The notes beneath the pieces are model-generated. The model saw only the letters and a list, made by a program, of their open reading frames with translations. It was not told where the DNA came from and made no database searches. A DNA stretch of 64,000 nucleotides. Origin: Hydractinia symbiolongicarpus (Eukaryota > Cnidaria > Hydrozoa > Anthoathecata > Hydractiniidae). Shown piece by piece: positions 50,162 through 60,916 of this stretch. Position 1 is the first letter of the stretch. The number at the start of each line of letters is the position of its first letter. The position numbers and the translations under genes were made by a program. The DNA lies in assembly GCF_029227915.1 (NCBI RefSeq), contig NC_079877.1, positions 36,793,851 through 36,857,850 on the forward strand. The letters are read 5' to 3'.

Positions 50162-51848
50162 ACTATACGGGCCGAGTCCCGGATTTACGGGAATTCGCGG
50201 GTTTTCGTTTGCCAGCGATTAAACTTCTTTTATTCAGCGTCTCATCAAAAATGAAAACATTTTTGAAAACTACAAGTCTCATGCGTTTTAGGCGTGAAAA
50301 GATAATTTAAAAAATCGTTCTTGAAATGAGTTTTCTCACAGGGTACTTTCTTTGTATATACTCGACTATACGGGCCAAGCACGGGATTTACGGGAAATCG
50401 CGGGTTTTCGTTTGCCGGCGATTAAACTTCTTTTATTCAGCGTCTCATCAAAAATGAAAACATTTTTGAAAACTACAAGTCTCATGCGTTTTAGTGGTGA
50501 AAAAATAATTTAAAAAATCGTTCGGGAAATGAGTTTACTCACAGGGTACTTTCTTTGTATACATTCGACTATACGGGCCGAGTCCGGGTTTTACGGGAAA
50601 TCGCGGGTTTTCGTTTGCCGGCGATTAAACATCTTTTATTCAGCGTCTCATCAAAAATGAAAACATTTTTGAAAACTACAAGTCTCATACGCTTTAGTGG
50701 TGAAAAAATAATTTAAAAAATCGTTTGGGAAATGAGTTTACTCCCTGGGTATTTTCTTTGTATACTTTTGACTATACGGGCCGAGTCCCGGATTTACGGG
50801 AATTCGCGGGTTTTCGTTTGCCAGCGATTAAACTTCTTTTATTCAGGGTCTCATCAAAAATGAAAACATTTTTGAAAACTACAAGTCTCATGCGTTTTAG
50901 GCGTGAAAAGATAATTTAAAAAATCGTTCTTGAAATGAGTTTACTCACAGGGTACATTCTTTGTATATACTCGACTATACGGGCCAAGCACGGGATTTAC
51001 GGGAAATCGCGGGTTTTCGTTTGCCGGCGATTAAACTTCTTTTATTCAGCGTCTCATCAAAAATAAAAACATTTTTGAAAACTACAAATCTCATGCGTTT
51101 TAGTGTTGAAAAAGTAATTTAAAAAATCGTTCTTCAAATGAGTTTACTCACAGGGTACTTTCTTTGTATATACTCGACTATACGGGCCAAGCACGGGATT
51201 TACGGGAATTCGCGGGTTTTTGTTTGCCGGCGATTAAACTTCTTTTATTCAGCGTCTCATCAAAAATGAAAACATTTTTGAAAACTACAAGTCTCATGCG
51301 TTTTAGTGGTGAAAAAATAATTTAAAAAATCGTTCGGGAAATGAGTTTACTCCCTGGGTATTTTCTTTGTACACTTTTGACTAAACGGGCCGAGTCCCGG
51401 TTTTTCGGGAATCGCGGATTTTTGTTTGCCAGCGATTAAACTTCTTTTATTCAGCGTCTCATCAAAAATGAAAACATTTTTGAAAACTAAAAGTCTCATG
51501 CGTTTTAGTGGTGAAAAAATAATTTAAAAAATCGTTCGGGAAATGAGTTTACTCACAGGGTACTTTCTTTGTATACATTCGACTATACGGGCCGAGTCCG
51601 GGATTTACGGGAATTCGGGGGTTTTTGTTTGCCGGCGATTAAACTTCTTTTATTCAGCGTCTCATCAAAAATGAAAACATTTTTGAAAACTACAAGTCTC
51701 ATGCGTTTTGGTGGTGAAAAGATAATTTAAAAAATCGTTCTTGAAATGAGTTTACTCACAGGGTACTTTCTTTGTATATACTCGACTATACGGGCCAAGC
51801 ACGGGATTTACGGGAAATCTCGGGTTTTCGTTTGCCGGCGATTAAACT
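50162..51848 (+). repeat. 13-monomer tandem duplication, copy 2 (one monomer deleted)
   Basis: Matches copy 1 at offset 2637 bp (GGCGTG 48263 and 50900), then at offset 2434 bp (TTTGTACAC 48931-48940 and 51365-51374). A monomer was lost at about 51110, where GTGTTGAAAAAGTAATTT is joined to TTCTTCAAATGAG. Private variants used to recognise its inverted copy: GTACATTCTTTG at 50952-50963, AAAGTAATTT at about 51112, and CCCGGTTTTTCGGG at 51396-51409. Confidence 0.83.
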
Positions 51849-52190
51849 TTTTTTATTCAGCGTCTCATCAAAAATGAAAACATTTTTGAAAACTAAAAGT
51901 CTCATGCGTTTTAGTGGTGAAAAAATAATTTAAAAAATCGTTCGGGAAATGAGTTTACTCACAGGGTACTTTCTTTGTATACATTCGACTATACGGGCCG
52001 AGTCCGGGATTTACGGGAAATCGCGGGTTTTCGTTTGCCGGCGATTAAACATCTTTTATTCAGCGTCTCATCAAAAATGAAAACATTTTTGAAAACTACA
52101 AGTCTCATACGCTTTAGTGGTGAAAAAATAATTTAAAAAATCGTTCGGGAAATGAGTTTACTCCCTGGGTATTTTCTTTGTATACTTTTG
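51849..52190 (+). repeat. Satellite linker segment
   Basis: About 1.7 monomers with ACTAAAAGTC, GTATACATTCG, AAACATCTTTT (from 52048) and TCATACGCTTTAG. It resembles 50.5-50.75 kb. Its AAACATCTT variant at 52042-52055 has an inverted partner at 60330-60343. Confidence 0.8.
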
Positions 52191-53204
52191 ACTATACGGG
52201 CCGAGTCCCGGATTTACGGGAATTCGCGGGTTTTCGTTTGCCAGCGATTAAACTTCTTTTATTCAGCGTCTCATCAAAAATGAAAACATTTTTGAAAACT
52301 ACAAGTCTCATGCGTTTTAGGCGTGAAAAGATAATTTAAAAAATCGTTCTTGAAATGAGTTTACTCACAGGGTACTTTCTTTGTATATACTCGACTATAC
52401 GGGCCAAGCACGGGATTTACGGGAAATCGCGGGTTTTCGTTTGCCGGCGATTAAACTTCTTTTATTCAGCGTCTCATCAAAAATGATAACATTTTTGAAA
52501 ACTACAAATCTCATGCGTTTTAGTGTTGAAAAAATAATTTAAAAAATCGTTCGGAAAATGAGTTTACTCACAGGGTACTTTCTTTGTATACATTCGACTA
52601 TACGGGCCGAGTCCGAGATTTACGGGAATTCGCGGGTTTTTGTTTGCCGGCGATTAAACTTCTTTTATTCAGCGTCTCATCAAAAATGAAAACATTTTTG
52701 AAAACTACAAGTCTCATGCGTTTTGGTGGTGAAAAGATAATTTAAAAAATCGTTCTTGAAATGAGTTTACTCACAGGGTACTTTCTTTGTATATACTCGA
52801 CTATACGGGCCAAGCACGGAATTTACGGGAAATCTCGGGTTTTCGTTTGCCGGCGATTAAACTTCTTTTATTCAGCGTCTCATCAAAAATGAAAACATTT
52901 TTGAAAACTACAAGTCTCATGCGTTTTAGTGGTGAAAAAATAATTTAAAATATCGTTCGGGAAATGAGTTTACTCCCTGGGTATTTTCTTTGTATACTTT
53001 TGACTAAACGGGCCGAGTCCCGGATTTACGGGAATCGCGGATTTTTGTTTGCCAGCGATTAAACTTCTTTTATTCAGCGTCTCATCAAAAATGAAAACAT
53101 TTTTGAAAACTAAAAGTCTCATGCGTTTTAGTGGTGAAAAGATAATTTAAAAAATCGTTCGGGAAATGAGTTTACTTCCTAGATACTTTCTTTGTATACT
53201 TTTG
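52191..53204 (+). repeat. 5-monomer tandem duplication (1014 bp), copy 1
   Basis: Five monomers: AGGCGTG (52320); ATGATAACATTT with ACAAATC and GTGTTG (ATAAC at about 52485); GAGTCCGAGATTT with GTTTTGGTGG; CACGGAATTTACGG with AAATCTCGGG and TTTAAAATATCG; and GACTAAACGG with ACTAAAAGTC. The series is repeated 1014 bp downstream. Confidence 0.88.
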
Positions 53205-54233
53205 GCTATACGGGCCGAGTCCCGGATTTACGGGAATTCGCGGGTTTTCGTTTGCCAGCGATTAAACTTCTTTTATTCAGCGTCTCATCAAAAATGAAAA
53301 CATTTTTGAAAACTACAAGTCTCATGCGTTTTAGGCGTGAAAAGATAATTTAAAAAATCGTTCTTGAAATGAGTTTACTCACAGGGTACTTTCTTTGTAT
53401 ATACTCGACTATACGGGCCAAGCACGGGATTTACGGGAAATCGCGGGTTTTCGTTTGCCGGCGATTAAACTTCTTTTATTCAGCGTCTCATCAAAAATGA
53501 TAACATTTTTGAAAACTACAAATCTCATGCGTTTTAGTGTTGAAAAAATAATTTAAAAAATCGTTCGGAAAATGAGTTTACTCACAGGGTACTTTCTTTG
53601 TATACATTCGACTATACGGGCCGAGTCCGAGATTTACGGGAATTCGCGGGTTTTTGTTTGCCGGCGATTAAACTTCTTTTATTCAGCGTCTCATCAAAAA
53701 TGAAAACATTTTTGAAAACTACAAGTCTCATGCGTTTTGGTGGTGAAAAGATAATTTAAAAAATCGTTCTTGAAATGAGTTTACTCACAGGGTACTTTCT
53801 TTGTATATACTCGACTATACGGGCCAAGCACGGAATTTACGGGAAATCTCGGGTTTTCGTTTGCCGGCGATTAAACTTCTTTTATTCAGCGTCTCATCAA
53901 AAATGAAAACATTTTTGAAAACTACAAGTCTCATGCGTTTTAGTGGTGAAAAAATAATTTAAAATATCGTTCGGGAAATGAGTTTACTCCCTGGGTATTT
54001 TCTTTGTATACTTTTGACTAAACGGGCCGAGTCCCGGATTTACGGGAATCGCGGATTTTTGTTTGCCAGCGATTAAACTTCTTTTATTCAGCGTCTCATC
54101 AAAAATGAAAACATTTTTGAAAACTAAAAGTCTCATGCGTTTTAGTGGTGAAAAGATAATTTAAAAAATCGTTCGGGAAATGAGTTTACTTCCTAGATAC
54201 TTTCTTTGTATACTTTTGGCTATACGGGCCGAG
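53205..54233 (+). repeat. 5-monomer tandem duplication (1014 bp), copy 2
   Basis: Second copy with all the same private variants (ATGATAAC at about 53499, GGCGTG at 53334, TTTAAAATATCG at about 53960). I saw no difference between the copies on reading, which makes it one of the youngest events in the window. The match ends where GAGTCCCGGATTT becomes GAGTCCGGGATTT near 54233. Confidence 0.88.
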
Positions 54234-54937
54234 TCCGGGATTTACGGGAATTCGCGGGTTTTCGTTTGCCGGCGATTAAACTTCTTTTATTCAGCGTCTC
54301 ATCAAAAATGAAAACATTTTTGAAAACTACAAGTCTCATGCGTTTAAGTGGTGAAAAGATAATTTAAAAAATCGTTCTGGAAATGAGTTTACTCGCAGGG
54401 TACTTTCTTTGTATACTTTCGACTATACGGACCGAGTCCGGGATTTACGGGAAATCGCGGGTTTTCGTTTGCCGGCGATTAAACTTCTTTTATTCAGCGT
54501 CTCATCAAAAATGAAAACATTTTTGAAAACTACAAGTCTCATACGCTTTAGTGGTGAAAAAATAATTTAAAAAATCGTTCGGGAAATGAGTTTACTCCCT
54601 GGGTATTTTCTTTGTATACTTTTGACTATACGGGCCGAGTCCCGGATTTACGGGAATTCGCGGGTTTTCGTTTGCCAGCGATTAAACTTCTTTTATTCAG
54701 CGTCTCATAATAAATGAAAACATTTTTGAAAACTGCAAGTCTCATGCGTTTTAGTGGTGAAAAAATAATTTAAAAAATCGTTCGGGAAATGAGTTTACTC
54801 ACAGGGTACTTTCTTTGTATACATTCGACTATACGGGCCGAGTCCGGGATTTACGGGAATTTGCGGGTTTTTGTTTGCCGGCGATTAAACTTCTTTTATT
54901 CAGCGTCTCATCAAAAATGAAAACATTTTTGAAAACT
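54234..54937 (+). repeat. Satellite segment with CATAATAAATG monomer
   Basis: About 3.5 monomers: GTTTAAGTGG, CGGACCGAG, TCATACGC, then the rare CGTCTCATAATAAA at 54701-54714 with ACTGCAAGTC. The rare variant has a single inverted partner at 57468-57481, which anchors the mirror relation close to the flip. Confidence 0.82.
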
Positions 54938-55546
54938 GCAAGTCTCATGCGTTTTAGTGGTGAAAAAATAATTTAAAAAATCGTTCGGGAAATGAGTTTA
55001 CTCACAGGGTACTTTCTTTGTATACATTCGACTATACGGGCCGAGTCCGGGATTTACGGGAATTCGCGGGTTTTTGTTTGCCGGCGATTAAACTTCTTTT
55101 ATTCAGCGTCTCATCAAAAATGAAAACATTTTTGAAAACTAAAAGTCTCATGCGTTTTAGTGGTGAAAAGATAATTTAAAAAATCGTTCGGGAAATGAGT
55201 TTACTTCCTAGATACTTTCTTTGTATACTTTTGGCTATACGGGCCGAGTCCGGGATTTACGGGAATTCGCGGGTTTTCGTTTGCCGGCGATTAAACTTCT
55301 TTTATTCAGCGTCTCATCAAAAATGAAAACATTTTTGAAAACTACAAGTCTCATGCGTTTAAGTGGTGAAAAGATAATTTAAAAAATCGTTCTGGAAATG
55401 AGTTTACTCGCAGGGTACTTTCTTTGTATACTTTCGACTATACGGACCGAGTCCGGGATTTACGGGAAATCGCGGGTTTTCGTTTGCCGGCGATTAAACT
55501 TCTTTTATTCAGCGTCTCATCAAAAATGAAAACATTTTTGAAAACT
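54938..55546 (+). repeat. 3-monomer tandem duplication (609 bp), copy 1
   Basis: Three monomers (GTATACATTCG; ACTAAAAGTC with TTCCTAGATAC and TTTTGGCTATA; GTTTAAGTGG with CGGACCGAG), repeated 609 bp downstream (GTTTAAGTGG centred on about 55360 and 55969). Confidence 0.86.
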
Positions 55547-56164
55547 ACAAGTCTCATGCGTTTTAGTGGTGAAAAAATAATTTAAAAAATCGTTCGGGAA
55601 ATGAGTTTACTCACAGGGTACTTTCTTTGTATACATTCGACTATACGGGCCGAGTCCGGGATTTACGGGAATTCGCGGGTTTTTGTTTGCCGGCGATTAA
55701 ACTTCTTTTATTCAGCGTCTCATCAAAAATGAAAACATTTTTGAAAACTAAAAGTCTCATGCGTTTTAGTGGTGAAAAGATAATTTAAAAAATCGTTCGG
55801 GAAATGAGTTTACTTCCTAGATACTTTCTTTGTATACTTTTGGCTATACGGGCCGAGTCCGGGATTTACGGGAATTCGCGGGTTTTCGTTTGCCGGCGAT
55901 TAAACTTCTTTTATTCAGCGTCTCATCAAAAATGAAAACATTTTTGAAAACTACAAGTCTCATGCGTTTAAGTGGTGAAAAGATAATTTAAAAAATCGTT
56001 CTGGAAATGAGTTTACTCGCAGGGTACTTTCTTTGTATACTTTCGACTATACGGACCGAGTCCGGGATTTACGGGAAATCGCGGGTTTTCGTTTGCCGGC
56101 GATTAAACTTCTTTTATTCAGCGTCTCATCAAAAATGAAAACATTTTTGAAAACTACAAGTCTC
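55547..56164 (+). repeat. 3-monomer tandem duplication (609 bp), copy 2
   Basis: Second copy. The match ends where TCATGCG becomes TCATACG at about 56165. It is the last regular block before the orientation flip. Confidence 0.86.
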
Positions 56165-56205
56165 ATACGCTTTAGTGGTGAAAAAATAATTTAAAAAATC
56201 GTTCG

Positions 56206-56385
56206 GGAAATGAGTTTACTCCCTGAGTACGTTCTTTGTATACTTTTGACTATACGAGCCGAGTCCGGGATTTACTGGAAATCGTTGGTTTTCGTTTGCC
56301 GGCGATTAAACTTCTTTTATTCAGCGTCTCATCAAAAATGAAAACAATTTTCAAAAGTACAAGTCTTATGCCTTTTAGTGGTGAA
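56206..56385 (+). repeat. Inverted duplicate at the flip, left arm
   Basis: A 180-bp stretch that is nearly the reverse complement of 56609-56788. It shares variants I see nowhere else in the window: AAAACAATTTTCAAAAGTAC at 56341-56360 (mirrored exactly at 56634-56653) and ATCGTTGGTTTTCG (elsewhere ATCGTTGTTTTTCG). Three mismatches noticed: GTACGTTC, GAGTCC and TTACTGG here against GTACTTTC, GAGTGC and TTACGGG. The spacer between the arms is about one monomer. Confidence 0.9.
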
Positions 56386-56430
56386 AAGATTTTTTAATTT
56401 ATCTTTTCACCACTAAAACGCATGAGACTT
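56361..56430. other. Orientation flip with hairpin-forming junction
   Basis: The left half-site 56361-56390 and right half-site 56401-56430 pair at 28 of 30 positions, including a perfect 18-bp stem (TTTTAGTGGTGAAAAGAT at 56373-56390 with its complement at 56401-56418). They are separated by the 10-nt loop TTTTTAATTT. Left of it all monomers are plus-oriented and right of it all are minus-oriented. The right side reads (reverse complement) GATAAATTAAAAA, a variant otherwise seen only at about 21660 and 46650. The flip therefore joins two points of the monomer with no added foreign sequence. Confidence 0.95.
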
Positions 56431-56608
56431 GTAGTTTTCAAAAATGTTTTCATTTTTGATGAGACGCGGAATAAAAGAAGTTTAATCGCTGGCAAACGAA
56501 AACTCGCGATTTCCCGTAAATCCCGGACTCGGGCCGTATAGTCAAAAGTATACAAAGAAACTACCCAGGGAGTAAACTCATTTCCCGAACGATTTTTTAA
56601 ATTATTTT

Positions 56609-56788
56609 TTCACCACTAAAAGGCATAAGACTTGTACTTTTGAAAATTGTTTTCATTTTTGATGAGACGCTGAATAAAAGAAGTTTAATCGCCGGCAAAC
56701 GAAAACCAACGATTTCCCGTAAATCCCGCACTCGGCTCGTATAGTCAAAAGTATACAAAGAAAGTACTCAGGGAGTAAACTCATTTCC
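56609..56788 (-). repeat. Inverted duplicate at the flip, right arm
   Basis: Partner of 56206-56385. On the minus strand it lies inside a series CTGAGTAC / ATCGTTGG / GCGAGTTTTCG. That is the order also seen for the CTGAGTAC, ATCGTTG and GCGAG monomers near 30240-30540, so this arm sits in a normal context while the left arm does not. This suggests, as inference, that the minus array was the template and the left arm the copy. Confidence 0.88.
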
Positions 56789-59668
56789 AGAACAATTTTT
56801 AAAATTATCTTTTCACCACTAAAACGCATGAGACTTGTAGTTTTCAAAAATGTTTTCATTTTTGATGAGACGCTGAATAAAAGAAGTTTAATCGCCGGCA
56901 AACAAAAACCCGCGAATTCCCGTAAATCCCGTGCTTGGCCCGTATAGTTGAGTATATACAAAGAAAGTACCCTGTGAGTAAACTCATTTCAAGAACGATT
57001 TTTTAAATTATCTTTTCACCACTAAAACGCATGAGACTTGTAGTTTTCAAAAATGTTTTCATTTTTGATGAGACGCTGAATAAAAGAAGTTTAATCGCCG
57101 GCAAACAAAAACCCGCGAATTCCCGTAAATCCCGGACTCGGCCCGTATAGTCGAATGTATACAAAGAAAGTACCCTGTGAGTAAACTCATTTCCCGAACG
57201 ATTTTTTAAATTATTTTTTCACCACTAAAACGCATGAGACTTGCAGTTTTCAAAAATGTTTTCATTTCTGATGAGACGCTGAATAAAAGAAGTTTAATCG
57301 TCGGCAAACGAAAACCCGCGATTTCCCGTAAATTCCGTGCTTGGCCCGTATAGTCGAGTATATACAAAGAAAGTACCCTGTGAGTAAACTCATTTCAAGA
57401 ACGATTTTTTAAATTATCTTTTCACCACTAAAACTCATGAGACTTGTAGTTTTCAAAAATGTTTTTATTTATTATGAGACGCTGAATAAAAGAAGTTTAA
57501 TCGCTGGCAAACGAAAACCCGCGAATTCCCGTAAATCCGGGACTCGGCCCGTATAGTCAAAAGTATACAAAGAAAATACCCAGGGAGTAAACTCATTTCC
57601 CGAACGATTTTTTAAATTATTTGTTCACCACTAAAGCGTATGACACTTGTAGTTTTCAAAAATGTTTTCATTTTTGATGAGACGCTGAATAAAAGAAGTT
57701 TAATCGCCGGCAAACGAAAACCCGCGATTTCCCGTAAATCCCGGACTCGGTCCGTATAGTCGAAAGTATACAAAGAAAGTACCCTGCGAGTAAACTCATT
57801 TCCAGAACGATTTTTTAAATTATCTTTTCACCACTTAAACGCATGAGACTTGTAGTTTTCAAAAATGTTTTCATTTTTGATGAGACGCTGAATAAAAAAA
57901 GTTTAATCGCCGGCAAACGAAAACCCGCGAATTCCCGTAAATCCCGGACTCGGCCCGTATAGCCAAAAGTATACAAAGAAAGTATCTAGGAAGTAAACTC
58001 ATTTCCCGAACGATTTTTTAAATTATCTTTTCACCACTAAAACGCATGAGACTTTTAGTTTTCAAAAATGTTTTCATTTTTGATGAGACGCTGAATAAAA
58101 GAAGTTTAATCGCTGGCAAACAAAAATCCGCGATTCCCGTAAATCCGGGACTCGGCCCGTTTAGTCAAAAGTATACAAAGAAAATACCCAGGGAGTAAAC
58201 TCATTTCCCGAACGATTTTTTAAATTATTTTTTCACCACTAAAACGCATGAGACTTGTAGTTTTCAAAAATGTTTTCATTTTTGATGAGACGCTGAATAA
58301 AAGAAGTTTAATCGCCGGCAAACGAAAACCCGAGATTTCCCGTAAATCCTGTGCTTGGCCCGTATAGTCGAGTATATACAAAGAAAGTACCCTGTGAGTA
58401 AACTCATTTCAAGAACGATTTTTTAAATTATCTTTTCACCACCAAAACGCATGAGACTTGTAGTTTTCAAGAATGTTTTCATTTTTGATGAGACGCTGAA
58501 TAAAAGAAGTTTAATCGCCGGCAAACAAAAACCCCCGAATTCCCGTAAATCCCGGACTCGGCCCGTATAGTCGAATGTATACAAAGAAAGTACCCTGTGA
58601 GTAAACTTATTTCCCGAACGATTTTTTAAATTATTTCTTCACCACTAAAACGCATGAGACTTTTAGTTTTCAAAAATGTTTTCATTTTTGATGAGACGCT
58701 GAATAAAAGAAGTTTAATCGCTGGCAAACAAAAATCCGCGATTCCCGTAAATCCGGGACTCGGCCCGTTTAGTCAAAAGTGTACAAAGAAAATACCCAGG
58801 GAGTAAACTCATTTCCCGAACGATTTTTTAAATTATTTTTTCACCACTAAAACGCATGAGACTTGTAGTTTTCAAAAATGTTTTCATTTTTGATGAGACG
58901 CTGAATAAAAGAAGTTTAATCGCCGGCAAACAAAAACCCGCGAATTCCCGTAAATCCCGTGCTTGGCCCGTATAGTCGAGTATATACAAAGAAAGTACCC
59001 TGTGAGTAAACTCATTTGAAGAACGATTTTTTAAATTATCTTTTCACCACTAAAACGCATGAGACTTGTAGTTTTCAAAAATGTTTTCATTTTTGATGAG
59101 ACGCTGAATAAAAGAAGTTTAATCGCCGGCAAACAAAAACCCGCGAATTCCCGTAAATCTCGGACTCGGCCCGTATAGTCGAATGTATACAAAGAAAGTA
59201 CCCTGTGAGTAAACTCATTTTCCGAACGATTTTTTAAATTATTTTTTCAACACTAAAACGCATGAGATTTGTAGTTTTCAAAAATGTTTTCATTTTTGAT
59301 GAGACGCTGAATAAAAGAAGTTTAATCGCCGGCAAACGAAAACCCGCGATTTCCCGTAAATCCCGTGCTTGGCCCGTATAGTCGAGTATATACAAAGAAA
59401 GTACCCTGTGAGTAAACTCATTTCAAGAACGATTTTTTAAATTATCTTTTCACGCCTAAAACGCATGAGACTTGTAGTTTTCAAAAATGTTTTCATTTTT
59501 GATGAGACGCTGAATAAAAGAAGTTTAATCGCTGGCAAACGAAAACCCGCGAATTCCCGTAAATCCGGGACTCGGCCCGTATAGTCAAAAGTATACAAAG
59601 AAAATACCCAGGGAGTAAACTCATTTCCCGAACGATTTTTTAAATTATTTTTTCACCACTAAAGCGTA
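56789..59668 (-). repeat. Inverted arm, proximal part
   Basis: About 14 minus-oriented monomers. Reading away from the flip: a TATATACTCG monomer like 21308 and 46295 (about 56650-56965), ACTGCAAG (about 57245), CATAATAAA (57468-57481), GTTTAAGTGG (about 57836), TTCCTAGATAC, GGAATCGCGG, GTTTTGGTGG, GAATTCGGGGG, TTTGTACAC, TTCTTCAAATGAG, GTCCGAGATTT and AGGCGTG (59446-59455), all in reverse complement. Its distal 0.6 kb mirrors 52.1-52.7 kb exactly (coordinate sum 111776). The middle resembles 48.7-49.8 kb, so this arm is a mosaic. Confidence 0.82.
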
Positions 59669-60277
59669 TGAGACTTGTAGTTTTCAAAAATGTTTTCATT
59701 TTTGATGAGACGCTGAATAAAAGATGTTTAATCGCCGGCAAACGAAAACCCGCGATTTCCCGTAAATCCCGGACTCGGCCCGTATAGTCGAATGTATACA
59801 AAGAAAGTACCCTGTGAGTAAACTCATTTCCCGAACGATTTTTTAAATTATTTTTTCACCACTAAAACGCATGAGACTTTTAGTTTTCAAAAATGTTTTC
59901 ATTTTTGATGAGACGCTGAATAAAAGAAGTTTAATCGCCGGCAAACGAAAACCCGAGATTTCCCGTAAATCCCGTGCTTGGCCCGTATAGTCGAGTATAT
60001 ACAAAGAAAGTACCCTGTGAGTAAACTCATTTCAAGAACGATTTTTTAAATTATCTTTTCACCACCAAAACGCATGAGACTTGTAGTTTTCAAAAATGTT
60101 TTCATTTTTGATGAGACGCTGAATAAAAGAAGTTTAATCGCCGGCAAACAAAAACCCCCGAATTCCCGTAAATCCCGGACTCGGCCCGTATAGTCGAATG
60201 TATACAAAGAAAGTACCCTGTGAGTAAACTCATTTCCCGAACGATTTTTTAAATTATTTTTTCACCACTAAAACGCA
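59669..60277 (-). repeat. 3-monomer duplication in the inverted arm (609 bp), copy 1
   Basis: Carries AAGATGTTTAATCG (59721), CGAGATTTCCCG, TCACCACCAAAACG and CCCCCGAATTCCCG, repeated at 609 bp. The plus arm has only one equivalent at 52.0 kb, so this expansion happened after the inversion or in this arm only. It accounts for the change in mirror sum from 112385 to 111776. Confidence 0.87.
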
Positions 60278-60916
60278 TGAGACTTTTAGTTTTCAAAAAT
60301 GTTTTCATTTTTGATGAGACGCTGAATAAAAGATGTTTAATCGCCGGCAAACGAAAACCCGCGATTTCCCGTAAATCCCGGACTCGGCCCGTATAGTCGA
60401 ATGTATACAAAGAAAGTACCCTGTGAGTAAACTCATTTCCCGAACGATTTTTTAAATTATTTTTTCACCACTAAAACGCATGAGACTTTTAGTTTTCAAA
60501 AATGTTTTCATTTTTGATGAGACGCTGAATAAAAGAAGTTTAATCGCCGGCAAACGAAAACCCGAGATTTCCCGTAAATCCCGTGCTTGGCCCGTATAGT
60601 CGAGTATATACAAAGAAAGTACCCTGTGAGTAAACTCATTTCAAGAACGATTTTTTAAATTATCTTTTCACCACCAAAACGCATGAGACTTGTAGTTTTC
60701 AAAAATGTTTTCATTTTTGATGAGACGCTGAATAAAAGAAGTTTAATCGCCGGCAAACAAAAACCCCCGAATTCCCGTAAATCCCGGACTCGGCCCGTAT
60801 AGTCGAATGTATACAAAGAAAGTACCCTGTGAGTAAACTCATTTCCCGAACGATTTTTTAAATTATTTTTTCACCACTAAAACGCATGAGACTTTTAGTT
60901 TTCAAAAATGTTTTCA
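60278..60916 (-). repeat. 3-monomer duplication in the inverted arm (609 bp), copy 2
   Basis: Second copy (AAGATGTTTAATCG at 60330-60343). The match ends at about 60917, where TTCATTTTTG becomes TTCATATTTG. It mirrors 52042-52055 with coordinate sum 112385. Confidence 0.87.

Larger units (their letters stand above)
1..56390 (+). repeat. 203-bp satellite array, plus-oriented part
   Basis: About 277 head-to-tail monomers of about 203 bp with no interruption by unrelated sequence. The orientation called plus is the one in which each unit begins CGGGATTTACGGG and ends near GACTATACGGGCCGAGTC. Length varies by 1-4 bp through small indels, chiefly TATAC/TATATATATTC before GACTATACGG, an A-run after AATTT, and GGAATCGCGG against GGAAATCGCGG. 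The block from CATCAAAAATG to TCATGCGTTTTAGTGG is the most constant. The most variable sites are just after GGGAAATCGC and in the word after GTTTACTC (CCTGGG, ACAGGG, GCAGGG or CCTAGA). The array runs past the left window edge. No gene or unique sequence is visible. Chromosomal location is inference from general knowledge of long satellites. The monomer is not one I recognise. Confidence 0.98.

Noticed and set aside
57268-57275. Hammerhead-ribozyme-like word CTGATGAG followed by GAATAAA, seen in one monomer.
   Set aside because: Almost every other monomer has TTGATGAG, the second core element is GAAT instead of GAAA, and no stem of suitable length lies between them. Satellite hammerheads need all of these.
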